A stretch of DNA of 64,000 bases from Neoarius graeffei (Eukaryota > Chordata > Actinopteri > Siluriformes > Ariidae), in NCBI RefSeq assembly GCF_027579695.1, contig NC_083583.1, positions 3,620,542 through 3,684,541 of the forward strand. The letters are read 5' to 3'. Both the position numbers and the translations under genes were made by a program. Positions 10,668 to 20,790 of this stretch are shown here, piece by piece. The first letter of the stretch is position 1. Each line of letters begins with the position of its first letter. Under the pieces are notes generated by a model. The model saw only the letters and a program-made list of their open reading frames with translations, had not been told where the DNA came from and searched no databases.

Positions 10668-11562
10668 TTGCATGTAGATAATCCTGAAAACACCTATGCC
10701 AATGAACTACTTGCACTTATTGACAACTTCAACCTTGTACAACATGTACAGGGGCCGACCCACTCTCGTGGTCATACCCTTGACCTCGTCATCACAAAGG
10801 GTCTTACTGTTTCTACTACTGTTGTTGACCTGGCCTTATCTGATCATTTTTGTGTTTTCTCTGATGTTTCTATGTCTCCTCACATTCAGAATAGCTCAAT
10901 GACTATGGGTAGGAGAGTCATAAACGACAACACGTGTTCTCTTTGAGCAAGCTCTCTCTCGGATCTCAACCAAAATGTCAGACTCTGTAGATGATTTACT
11001 GGAAATTTTTAATTTAAATATGACCCAAATTATGGATGATATTGCTCCATTCAAAATCCAAAGAGTCAATGATAAGCAGAAAGCACCATGGAAGCAATAC
11101 CCAGCTGTTAAACTGTTAAAGAAAGAATGTAGAAAGACTGAAAGAAAATGGCGCAAAACTAAACTTCACATCCATTATCAAATCCATAAAGAGATGCTTT
11201 GTAAATATAATTATGAAATTCGTAAAGCAAGACAGTCTTTCTTCTCCAACATCATCAACAGGAATATGAACAATGCCCGTGTGCTATTTTCAACAGTAGA
11301 GAAGCTAACTAATCCCCCACCACAATTAGCACCTGAACTTCTCTCAGTTAATAAATGCAATGAGTTTGCATCCTTCTTTAAAGGTAAAATTGATAAAATA
11401 CGACATAATATTGCTCATAATATATCTCAGTTGCAAATAATTGAAAAACTGCAATCACCAGTGACACAGACAGATAACTTCAACAAAATGTCAGAATTTT
11501 GTTTAATTGATTATGAGACTCTTGAAAAAAACTGTACAAAATCTCAGTTCCTCAACATCTGA
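10668..11562 (+). pseudogene. L2-type LINE protein, endonuclease C-terminus and linker (broken)
   Basis: Frames 10668-10946 and 10975-11562 hold the end of an endonuclease domain (SGDFNLHVD just upstream of the first frame, then RGHTLDLVITKGL and LSDHFCVFSD) and the linker region (QRVNDKQKAPWKQ, SVNKCNEFASFFKGKIDKI). They lie in different frames, so at least one frameshift separates them, around 10925-10975. The protein would nick target DNA and prime reverse transcription; here it is dead. Confidence 0.75.
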
Positions 11563-11703
11563 ACTGGACATTCTGCCCACCAACTTTTTTTAAGTCTGTT
11601 CTACATCTTATAATTACAGATGTGCTACAAATCATAAATACATCCCTAGAGACTGGCATTGTTCCTGTGTCCTTGAAAAAAGCCATTTTAAAGCCCCTAC
11701 TTA

Positions 11704-13310
11704 CAGTGGTGCTTGAAAGTTTGTGAACCCTTTAGAATTTTCTATATTTCTGCATAAATATGACCTAAAACATCATCAGATTTTCACACAAGTCCTAAAA
11801 GTAGATAAAGAGAACCCAGTTAAACAAATGAGACAAAAATATTAGACTTGGTCATTTATTTATTGAGGAAAATGACCCAATATTACATATCTGTGAGTGG
11901 CAAAAGTATGTGAACCTCTAGAATTAGCAGTTAATTTGAAGGTGAAATTAGAGTCAGGTGTTTTCAATCAATGGGATGATAATCAGGTGTGAGTGGGCAC
12001 CCTGTTTTATTTAAAGAGCAGGGATCTATCAAAGTCTGATCTTCACAGCACATGTTTGTGGAAGTGTATCATGGCATGAAAAAAAGGAGATTTCTGAGGA
12101 CCTCAGAAAAAGCGTTGTTGATGCTCATCAGGCTGGAAAAGGTTACACAACCAACACTAAAGAGTTTGGACTCCACCAATCCACAGACAGACAGATTGTG
12201 TACAAATGGAGGAAATTCAAGACCATTGTTACCCTCCCCAGGAGTGGTCGACCAACAAAGATCACTCCAAGAGCAAGGCGTGTAATAGTCGGTGAGGTCA
12301 CAAAGGACCCCAGGGTAACTTCTAAGCAACTGAAGGCCTCTCTCACATTGGCAAATGTTAATGTTCATGAGTCCACCATCAGGAGAACACTGAACAACAA
12401 TAGTGTGCATGGCAGGGTTGCAAGGAGAAAGCCACTGTTCTCCAAAAAGAACATTGCTGCTTGTCTGCAGTTTGCTAAAGATGACATGGACAAGCCAGAA
12501 GGCTATTGGAAAAATGTTTTGTGGACAGATGTGACCAAAATAGAACTTTTTTGTTTAAATGAGAAGCGTTATGTTTGAAAGGAAAACACTGCATTCCAGC
12601 ATAAGAACCTTATCCCATCTGTGAAACATGGTGGTGGTAGTATCATGGTTTGGGTCTGTTTTGCTGCATCTGGGCCAGGACGGCTTGCCATCATTGATGG
12701 AACAATGAATTCTGAATTATACCAGCAATTCTAAAGGAAAATGTCAGGACATCTGTCCATGAACTGAATCTCAAGAGAAGGTGGGTCATGCAGCAAGACA
12801 ATGACCCTAAGCACACAAGTTGTTCTACCAAAGAATAGTTAAAGAAGAATAAAATTAATGTTTTGGAATGGCCAAGTCAAAGTCCTGACCTTAATCCAAT
12901 CGAAACGTTGTGGAAGGACCTGAAGCGAGCAGTTCATGTGAGGAAACCCACCAACATCCCAGAGTTGAAGCTGTTCTGTACGGAGGAACGGGCTAAAATT
13001 CCTCCAAGCCGGTGTGCAGGACTGATCAACAGTTACCGCAAACGTTTAGTTGCAGTTATTGCTGCACAAGGGGGTCACACCAGATACTGAAAGCAAAGGT
13101 TCACATACTTTTGCCACTCACAGATATGTAACACTGGATCATTTTCCTCAATAAATAAATGACCAAGTACAATATTTTTGTCTCACTTGTTTAACTGGGT
13201 TCTCTTTATCTACTTTTAGGGCTTGTGTGAAAATCTGATGATGTTTTAGGTCATATTTATGCAGAAATATAGAAAATTCTAAAGGGTTCACAAACTTTCA
13301 AGCACCACTG
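11704..13310 (+). mobile_element. Tc1-like transposon, 1607 bp, both ends intact, with TA duplications
   Basis: TIRs start CAGTGGTGCTTGAAAGTTTG at 11704 and end with its complement at 13310. The similarity continues for roughly 180-200 bp on each side. TA is present at 11702-11703 and 13311-13312. It lies inside the L2-type LINE, whose coding sequence resumes directly after it (NNYRPISNLPF). Confidence 0.95.
12072..13090 (+). pseudogene. Broken Tc1-like transposase
   Basis: The transposase has N-terminal helix-turn-helix DNA-binding segments (QIVYKWRKFK and the RSGRPTK GRPR-like linker). The catalytic domain shows the first Asp in VLWTDVTKIELF, the second in [10 protein letters not shown] and the Glu in LNPIETLWKD. 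Damage: a frame change around 12190, an in-frame TGA at 12576-12578 (where Trp is expected after RYV), a TAA near 12732, and a frame change before the last segment, 12863-13090. All three catalytic residues survive, but no single frame can make the protein. Confidence 0.85.
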
Positions 13311-13319
13311 TAAAAAGAA

Positions 13320-14660
13320 TAATCTGGATGCTTCAGTATTAAATAACTACAGGCCAATATCAAATCTACCATTCATCGGGAAAATCCTTGAAAAAATTGT
13401 CTTCAATCAATTAACTGCCTTCTTGATATCAAACAGCTGTTTTGATAACTTTCAATCACGATTTCGTGCCAATCATAGCACTGAAACAGCGCTGATTAAA
13501 GTTATAAATGACATACGTCTTAATACTGATGCAGGCAAAACATCGGTTCTGGTGTTACTGGACCTCAGTGCAGCTTTTGATACTGTTGATCACAACATAC
13601 TGCTATATCGACTTGAACATTGGGTTGGGTTGACTGGTAAAGTTATCAATTGGTTAAAATCATACTTAAAAGATAGAAGCTTCTTTGTTACCCTGGGAAA
13701 TTGTTCCTCAGTGTCAATGTCCTTGACCTGTGGTGTCCCCCAGGGGTCGATTCTTGGACCATTACTATTCAACCTTTATATGCTCCCACTTGGGCAAATT
13801 ATCAAGAACAATTCAATTTTATATCACTGCTATGCAGATGATACCTAAATTTATCTTGCTCTATCACCTAATGATTATGCCCCCCTTGAATGTCTCTACC
13901 AGTGTATCGATCAAATCAACAACTGGATGTCACAAAATTTTCTTCAGCTGAACACAGATAAAACAGAAGTAATTCTATTTGGAAAAAAAGATGAAAGACT
14001 CAGGATTACCACTATTCTTGACACAAAGGGGATTAAAACAAAAGAAATGGTTAAAAATCTTGGTGTTTTCATTGACAGCGAGCTAAACTTTGACAGGCAC
14101 ATGAAAGCAATCACTAAAATGGCATTTTATCACCTAAAAACATTTCCAAACTAAGAGGACTTCTGTCAAAAAATGATCTGGAAAAACTTATACATGCCTT
14201 CATCTCTAGTAGGGTTGATTACTGCAATGACCTTTTCACAGGCCTGCCAAAAAAGACCATCAAACGACTTCAGCTGGTTCAAAATGCAGCAGCTAGGGTT
14301 CTCACACGAACAAAAAGAACAGAGCACATTACTCCAATTCTAAGGTCCCTTCACTGGCTTCCAGTAAGCTACAGAATTGACTTTAAGGCATTCCTGCTGG
14401 TGTACAAATCTCTAAATGGTCCAGGGCCCAATTACCTCTCTGATATGTTGCAGCGGCCTAACCCAATCAGATCTACCAGATCACAGCAGCAAAATTTACT
14501 GTTAAAACCTGTTGTTAAAACAAAGTGTGGTGAAGCAGCTTTTAGCTCCTATGCAGTGCAGCTATGGAACCAACTCCCAGAGGACATTAAAAATGCTCCT
14601 GCTGTTGGCAGCTTCAAATCTAGACTAAAGACCAAGCTGTTTTCAGATGCTTTCTGCTAA
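13320..14660 (+). pseudogene. L2-type LINE reverse transcriptase (broken)
   Basis: After the Tc1-like insertion the LINE frame resumes with NNYRPISNLPFIGKILEK. It then shows the palm motifs: motif A LVLLDLSAAFDTVDH, motif B CGVPQGSILGPLLF and the catalytic HCYADDT. The codon after ADDT is TAA at 13846-13848, where CAA (Gln) would be expected. Further frames 13927-14154 and 14400-14660 carry NWMSQNFLQLNTDKTEV and the C-terminal SFKSRLKTKLFSDAFC end. The protein is dead through stop and frameshift changes. Confidence 0.85.
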
Positions 14661-15109
14661 ATTATTAATATTGCCATCTCTACATGTTTTAAACTCTTTA
14701 CTTTTACAGTCTCTCCATGTTTTAAATTTTACTTAACTTTTATTCTATTTTATTCTGCTGTTTTTTTTCATTGAACTTTTATCTCATTTTATTATTTTAT
14801 TTCTACTATTGTTTAATTCTTATTAATTTTCTTCCCCATTTATTTTATGTAATTTTATTTTATATTGTTTACTGTTTTGCTTTTACTTCTGTAAAGCACA
14901 TTGAACTGCCACTGTGTATGAAATGTGCTATAGAAATAAACTTGCCTTGCCTTACACCACCATGCCGCCCTAACTGAAACTCACCTTTGTAAAATTGTTT
15001 TTATTGGTAAATCTGAAAAATTATAGACTGTCGATAATTGTAGCCGCCGCTCTAGTAAGAAATGACACTCGTGACTACAGCACCTTTACACAGATGTTAT
15101 AATAAAGAA

Positions 15110-15245
15110 GCACAGTTGTATAAATCTTGCCCACTGCTCTGGGTGTGTGTGTGTGTGTGTGTGTGTGTGTTCACTGCTTGAGATGGGTTAAATGCAGAAA
15201 GGAATTTCACAAGTGTGTGATGAATAAAGTTGTGCTTCCTTTCTT
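15110..15245 (+). repeat. Tail fragment of SINE family B
   Basis: Contains a (GT)n run at 15143-15170, then CACTGCTTGAGATGGGTTAA and AGTTGTGCTTCC. It is the reverse complement match to 1-95 of the window. It ends about 120 bp before the exosc6 start codon. Confidence 0.6.
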
Positions 15246-15364
15246 TCTTGCTGACAGTTTTACACATTCCACTCCAATCCGGTAGATGGCGGTAAAGATC
15301 AAACTGAGCCACGGTAAAAACATTCCGCTTTTCCGGTTTGATTGTGCCGTGTAGAAAGTGAAAG

Positions 15365-16177
15365 ATGCCGGTCGATACTAAACGTGTCCGTGGCCCGGAG
15401 GTGTCACAGTCTCCGTTATTATTTGTTCCTCCCGTTTCACGGGTTTCTGACGCCGGCAGCAGGCGCGGCGCGCGAGGAGACGGTGATGTGCGTCCGGTGT
15501 TTGCGCGCTGCGGTCTCGTGAGCCAGGCCAAGGGTTCTTCGTACCTCGAGGCCGGCAACACCAAGATCATGTGTTCGGTTTACGGTCCGCGCGAAACCGA
15601 GCGCAAGGACGAGACCGACATGAAAAGCGGCCGCCTGGTGTGCGACTTCCGCCTGGCGCCGTTCTCGTGCCCGAAGCGCGGCGCGTGGATCCAGAGCGCG
15701 GAGGAGCGCGACCTGTCGGCGGCGCTGGCGGAGAGTCTGCACCCGGGCGTGTGTCTGCACCGCTACCCGCGCGCGCAGGTCGACGTGAACGTCGTGGTGC
15801 TGGAGAACGACGGCTCCGTGCTGGCGCACGCGGTGACGTGCGCGTCCATGGCGCTCGCGGACGCCGGGATCGAGATGTACGACACGGTGCTGGGCTGCGC
15901 GCTGAGGCGGGACGGACAGCGGTGCCTCGTGGACCCCGACCTGGCGGAGGAGCAGCGCGGCGGCGAGAGCGGCGGAAACCAGGGCCGCGTCGCGGTGGCG
16001 CTTCTCCCCAACCTCAACCAGATCTCCGGGCTGCAGGCGGACGGCGACATGCGCGAGGACACGTTAACGGCGGCCGTGAGAACGTGCATGGAGGGCTGCC
16101 ACAGACTGTACCCGGTGGTGCAACAAGCCATACTGAAGGCAGTTAAAATGAAGGCGCCCCCTCCACCGGAAAAATAA
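15365..16177 (+). CDS. exosc6: Exosome complex component MTR3 (EXOSC6), intronless
   Basis: The product is a 270-residue RNase PH-like subunit of the RNA exosome core, the ring that passes RNA to the associated nucleases for 3'-to-5' processing and decay in nucleus and cytoplasm. The start [12 protein letters not shown] fits the short family N-terminus. The fold is visible from about residue 40: [22 protein letters not shown], then [51 protein letters not shown] and [11 protein letters not shown]. The length matches the roughly 272 residues of the mammalian protein, whose gene I also recall as single-exon. GC content is far higher than the flanks. An AATAAA overlaps the stop codon region (about 16173-16178). 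The ring subunits in animals lack catalytic activity (family knowledge). It is convergent with tmppe, with no sign of shared regulation. Confidence 0.95.
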   Translation: MPVDTKRVRGPEVSQSPLLFVPPVSRVSDAGSRRGARGDGDVRPVFARCGLVSQAKGSSYLEAGNTKIMCSVYGPRETERKDETDMKSGRLVCDFRLAPFSCPKRGAWIQSAEERDLSAALAESLHPGVCLHRYPRAQVDVNVVVLENDGSVLAHAVTCASMALADAGIEMYDTVLGCALRRDGQRCLVDPDLAEEQRGGESGGNQGRVAVALLPNLNQISGLQADGDMREDTLTAAVRTCMEGCHRLYPVVQQAILKAVKMKAPPPPEK

Positions 16178-17235
16178 AACTACTTCTTTTCAGTCTGCGT
16201 TTTCTGGTTTTTCTTTTCTCCCGTGATTCATTTGCAGCAATTATGAAATATTAAATCGCATTGATCAGCAGCTGCAGAAAGTTGTTCTGTACCATAACTT
16301 TTTATATTTAGAGCTGAAACAGGGTGTTTATTATTATTATTATTATTATTATACTCAGATAACAGCAGGTCTGAGGGGGCGTGTCTTTATCAACAAGGGC
16401 GTAGGCGTGGTCAAGTCCATATCTGGAAGTCGCTGGCATTTCCAAGCGGCTGGTTAGCTTTATGCTAACCTGACAGGAATTTTGACAGTTTTAGTCACGT
16501 TTCTAAATCAAGACCAAGACATAAGTTAGTTATAATTTTTTTTTGTCTGGGAAAATTTTGCGATTTTAAAATCTTAAATAATAAACCTGAAACATAATTA
16601 CGGCTTCATTAATTTTTAAGCACTATTTTAGTGTAAAACCTCAAACGTTCTGGGTGACATGTAAATAACATTTTATAGCCAATTTCTACAAAACAAGTTC
16701 CTCATACAGAACCTTATACATTTTACAAAAATCTCACTTTAGCTAGCTAACATGAAATATCTACATTACACCTATTTAATCTAGATTCAAGATGTTTTGG
16801 GTAATGAAATTCTTATTTTGCAACTGCCCGACCAAACTATGCTTACCAATATAAAAAGCTATATATATGAAATATAAATTATAAAAGTGCATATGGAATG
16901 CAAAATATAAAAGTAGAATGAAAAATGAAGATAACATTTAAAAAAAGGAGAGGCAAACAATGTGCAAACATAGAGGTAGAAGTTTCATTCAAGTTTAGCT
17001 TTATGCTAACTTGAATGAAATTGAGAGGATGTTATCAGAATTATGAAATTATATTTGACAGTTTTGACAATATGCTTCTCATGTATCTAGTGGTATGTAA
17101 TTGATATTTATAATTAATTCTGTGAAGGTCTTACAGAACCTTGTAAATCCAAAATTCATAATCTTTGCTACAAACATCTTGATAGCTAACATGAGCTAAT
17201 CCTCTGAAAGTATTTATAAAACTAGACACTGTGAC
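16178..17235. other. Downstream of exosc6, no gene recognised
   Basis: AT-rich with an (ATT)n run at about 16330-16351. GCTTTATGCTAACTTGAATGAA and related words recur near 16455 and 16997 but no clear element could be delimited. Confidence 0.5.
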
Positions 17236-17690
17236 TAAAGTCAAGTTTATTTGTATAGCACCTTTAACAATAAACATTGTCGCAAAGCAGCTTTACAGAA
17301 TTTGAACGACTTAAAATATGAGTTAATTTTATCCCTAATCTATCCCCAATGATGAAGCCTGTGGCGACGGTGGCAAGGAAAAACTCCCTCAGACAACATG
17401 AGGAAGAAACCTCGAGAGGAACCAGACTCAAAAGGGAACCCATCCTCATTTGGGCAACAACAGACAGCATGACTATAGCATTAACAGTCCTAACATAAAG
17501 TCTGCTTCGTTGATGCTATAAACCCCCCACCGACAGAAACCCGAGTGCAAAACTGTTCACGACAACCACAGTCCCAAAGTCAGCAAGTCAACTGCAGTCC
17601 CCAGCCACAAAAGCACCACTGCAAGAGTCCAGAGCGTCCTCCAGGCTCGACCCCCAACTAAAGTCACAGTGATCTGCGCTAGCTGTTTAA
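17236..17690 (-). mobile_element. 3' end of an L2-like LINE (family with TTGAC tail)
   Basis: Minus-strand copy of the 3' untranslated region at 63200-63893. It starts at CAAGTTTATTTGTATAGC (the tail side) and includes the block complementary to GTGGCGACGGTGGCAAGGA and the blocks AGAGGAACCAGACTC and GGGCAACAACAGACAGC. Only the 3' end is present; there is no coding part. The conserved short frame on the minus strand recurs in all copies because the repeat is conserved, not because it is a gene. Confidence 0.75.
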
Positions 17691-19085
17691 ACCGGGACGT
17701 CTGGTCACTGTAGCCTATAGATCCAGAACAGTAAGAGATAGAAAACGATGCTTAATGAGGAAAAGTTGTGCCCTGCCACCATGAACAAAAGAAAAATATT
17801 CAATTTTCATTATATTTTTTTCCAGAGTTATAAGTGATTGAAAAAAAAAGCTTGTTTTTCATGGATCATTCCAGATCAGTGATCCAGATCACCACCAAAA
17901 GTCATAGCAATGTAATTCAGCCCAGAGGTATTCATGTGAAATTTGGGAGAAATAGCATCCTAAAAAATGTTAGGAGAATAATAAAAATAAGAAGTAGAAA
18001 GATCCTGAGTGAGAGTAACCATTTGTGCCAGAGCTGCTAGTACAAATTAATTGTAATTTTTTACACTGTTATTTGGCCCAAATATGCATTCATAGTCAAA
18101 AATCTCGCACTGTAAATAAATAATTTGGCCATAGGTTGAGATTGGCAGTCTTAGAACATATAACATGACACGCTCTATTGCCAGTGAGAACAAAGATGGC
18201 TGACAGTCAAGTTACTGTGAGAATTTACTGAAGTTATGAAGCTTGTCTAAATTTCACCAACTGCATAACAGCTATGGATGGAGAAACATGACCAAAACCT
18301 GCTAATGGACGGAAAAAAACATTACGTCAAGCTCACTGTAATGAGTGTGTTTATGTTTATGCGAACCTGTTTTGACTAATGACATAAGCACAAATGTAAA
18401 AGTTCTCTTTAGTCACAGGTCTATCGTTAGAGGATCTTCATTGTACAAAATGACAGAGAACTTGCACAGGCTCTTAGAGAGTTCACCGCAGACCTTATTG
18501 AGATCTCGTACAATGTGACATTATTTTAAAAATGCTGTTGAAATTGTCTAAAATTGGCTTTATTTGTAAATAATTGTAACTAACTAGTAATGTTAACGAT
18601 AACCAGCTAGCTAACATGAGCTCTTGGACTGCAATCACCAAAATACCCTCACTGAGAAACATTTGAAGGGCGTGTCCTCGTGTCCATACTGCTCTGGTGT
18701 TTGCATCTACCTTCTGTTTTCAGAAAAATCAATAGACTGAGTCACATGCATATACAAGAAATCTTATTTAATAAGTCAGCAATAATAAAGTCATAGCCTA
18801 TAAATCAAAACAATAGCATTTAAATAATTATAACTATACATCAGAAACCCTGATTCAAGTTAAATTAAGTTTGTGTGATAAAGAGTATATTTTATGGATC
18901 ACTGAAACCCCAGTAATTGATAGGAGATGGTCTGGATCGGACTGTGATATGTACAAATGTTGATCCTAAAATGTTCCAGGTTCATTCCAACATTACTGGA
19001 GTGTTCTTGGCCTTCATTTTTATCTAACCTAAAAGTAAAGGAACTTTGATGAAACAGTATGATATGAGATTAATTGTAGACAACA
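17691..19085. other. Intergenic stretch, nothing recognised
   Basis: AT-rich, short spurious frames only. Confidence 0.5.
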
Positions 19086-19089
19086 AATG

Positions 19090-19393
19090 TTCATTCATCT
19101 ATAGTAACCACTTCATCCTGGTCAGGGTCACAGTGGTCCAGGGTCTATCCTAGGAACACTAGGTGCAAGTTGGGGATTCACCCCGGATGGGATGCCAGTT
19201 AATCACAAAACATCGTGAGCACACACACTTGCAGTTATGAGGAATTTAGCACCACCAACCCACCTACAAGCATGTTTTTGAGAGTTGGGAGAAAACTGGA
19301 GAACCAGGAAGAAACCCACACAGACGAGAGATAATATACAGTAACCCAAACTCTGAATCGAAGGCAGCAGCACTACCTACTCCACCACTCACA
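19090..19393 (-). repeat. Diverged old SINE
   Basis: Blocks CACTTCATCCTGGTCAGGGT, CCCGGATGGGATGCCAGTT, CATGTTTTTGAGAG and GAAGAAACCCACACAGA follow the order of a common fish SINE body on the minus strand, ending with a degraded tRNA-like head at about 19390. Confidence 0.6.
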
Positions 19394-19676
19394 CCATCAA
19401 GGGACAAGTTTCTCCATTTTGGTTGTCTCTTGACTGCTCTTGTTGATTCTTCAGCATATATATTTAGTTCCGATGGAAAAAAAAAAAGTTAGTAGCCAAA
19501 ATGTATAGCCCATTGTATAATTTATAAACACCAGTGTGTTGAATTAAACATTTTGAGTTGCAGTTTACATGCTCTGCTTCGTGCTAGCTTCTTTCTCAGA
19601 TTAGGTTAACAAAACAAGCTAATTGCACTAGCTACATACACTCAACAGAGGCATTAATGATCTCCACTACTTCCTC

Positions 19677-20037
19677 ATCTCATTATCTCTAGCCGCTTTA
19701 TCCTTCTACAGGGTCGCAGGCAAGCTGGAGCCTATCCCAGCTGACTACGGGTGAAAGGCGGGGTACACCCTGGACAAGTCGCCAGGTCATCACAGGGCTG
19801 ACACATAGACACAGACAACCATTCACACTCACATTCACACCTACGCTCAATTTAGAGTCACCAGTTAACCTAACCTGCATGTCTTTGGACTGTGGGGGAA
19901 ACCGGAGCACCCGGAGGAAACCCACGCGGACAACATGCAAACTCCGCACAGAAAGGCCCTCGCCGGCCATGGGGCTCGAACCCAGGACCTTCTTGCTGTG
20001 AGGCGACAGCGCTAACCACTACACCACCGTGCCACCC
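19677..20037 (-). repeat. Family A SINE, full length with 13-bp target duplication
   Basis: CCACTACTTCCTC at 19664-19676 and 20038-20050 flank it exactly. One 9-base deletion in the body (CGCGGACAACATGC) compared with the other copies is shared with the copy at 61104. Confidence 0.9.
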
Positions 20038-20599
20038 CCACTACTTCCTCCCAAGCTTTATTTCCTCTAGACACATTTAACAAGAGCTCGTATGCAACAG
20101 GAGAAGATGAAACCACACTTACAAGTCATGGTTTTCTCAACTTTTGAGTGTCAAACAGTAATTGGGAAGTAATTGCACGTAGGAATGACAGTTGTGAATG
20201 TGGAACTGAAGAAATCCTGGATCACATGCGGTATAGGATTTGGTCCAAGGAATCGTTTGAATTTGTTGCTTCTTTAGCGTGTCAAACCTAATCTGCATAT
20301 AAATGAGAACTGTTGCTTTGTCACTGAAATCATGGCACTCGGTCATGCAGGGTGTGTACATAGACAATGATCGATCACCTGTAGCTTTGTCACAAGTGTA
20401 AATGTGGGGTAAGGCATTAAAATTTACTGAAGATGAATGAAGGAACGAATATGATACAGTGATAAAAATAGACAAATTCTTATGATTGTCATCATTATTA
20501 TGGGATACGATGCATACAACCTTTAAACCAATTAGCTAAAAAAAAAAAAAAGTGCTTTTATTTTAGTGGTATCTTTTAGCACACAGTGTGTGTGCGCAC

Positions 20600-20790
20600 T
20601 TAGGCAGATTTCAGTGTGATCTGTGTGATCTCTGCACGGCTGCCGATTCGCATTGGAATGCCGTAATAAACCGTTCCAGGAGTAACGTAGACCATGGTGT
20701 GCTCCGAGATGCGGTAAAGTCCACAGAAGTACGGATTCACCAGGAACGCCAGCAGAGTGAGAGGGAAGAGCTGACCAGCATGAGTGTGTC
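20600..20790 (-). CDS. tmppe: tmppe exon 5 (last coding exon)
   Basis: 191 bases; acceptor TTTAG|GACACA. Begins within GHTHAGQ, the last metal motif, and ends with QITLKSA and TAA at 20600-20602. It is separated from exon 4 by 9.7 kb of nested transposons, and the Penelope-like element begins only 65 bp upstream of its acceptor. Confidence 0.93.

Larger units (their letters stand above)
10616..14952 (+). mobile_element. L2-type LINE, 5' truncated, inside the SINE
   Basis: Flanked by TACACCAC at 10608-10615 and 14953-14960, a target duplication inside the SINE head. It begins within the endonuclease domain, carries an L2-type reverse transcriptase with a YADD box, and ends with the tail AAACTTGCCTTGCC. 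It is itself split by the Tc1-like element at 11704-13310; without that element it is about 2.7 kb. Confidence 0.9.
10254..14970 (-). repeat. Family A SINE split by a LINE insertion
   Basis: The SINE parts are 10254-10615 and 14961-14970, read on the minus strand. The same 13-base flank TAACTGAAACTCA occurs at 10241-10253 and 14971-14983 and proves that the two parts are one insertion. Confidence 0.9.
8982..15054. mobile_element. Terminal-inverted-repeat DNA element, outermost layer of a four-level nest
   Basis: The left end GAGCGGTGGCTACAATTATT (8984-9003) and the reverse complement of the right end ending at 15052 agree over about 27 bp with three mismatches. Both ends are flanked by CTAG (8981-8984 and 15052-15055), so the duplication may be TA or CTAG. 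Several subterminal TATCGACACC copies occur near 9019, 9187 and 9963, with an inverted copy near 9927. Without its insertions the element is about 1.3 kb and encodes no transposase that I can see, so it is non-autonomous. The superfamily is not settled. Confidence 0.65.

Noticed and set aside
15571-16146. Long alternative frame over exosc6 on the plus strand
   Set aside because: It is the GC-rich shadow of the exosc6 frame, rich in Arg and Gly, with no domain.
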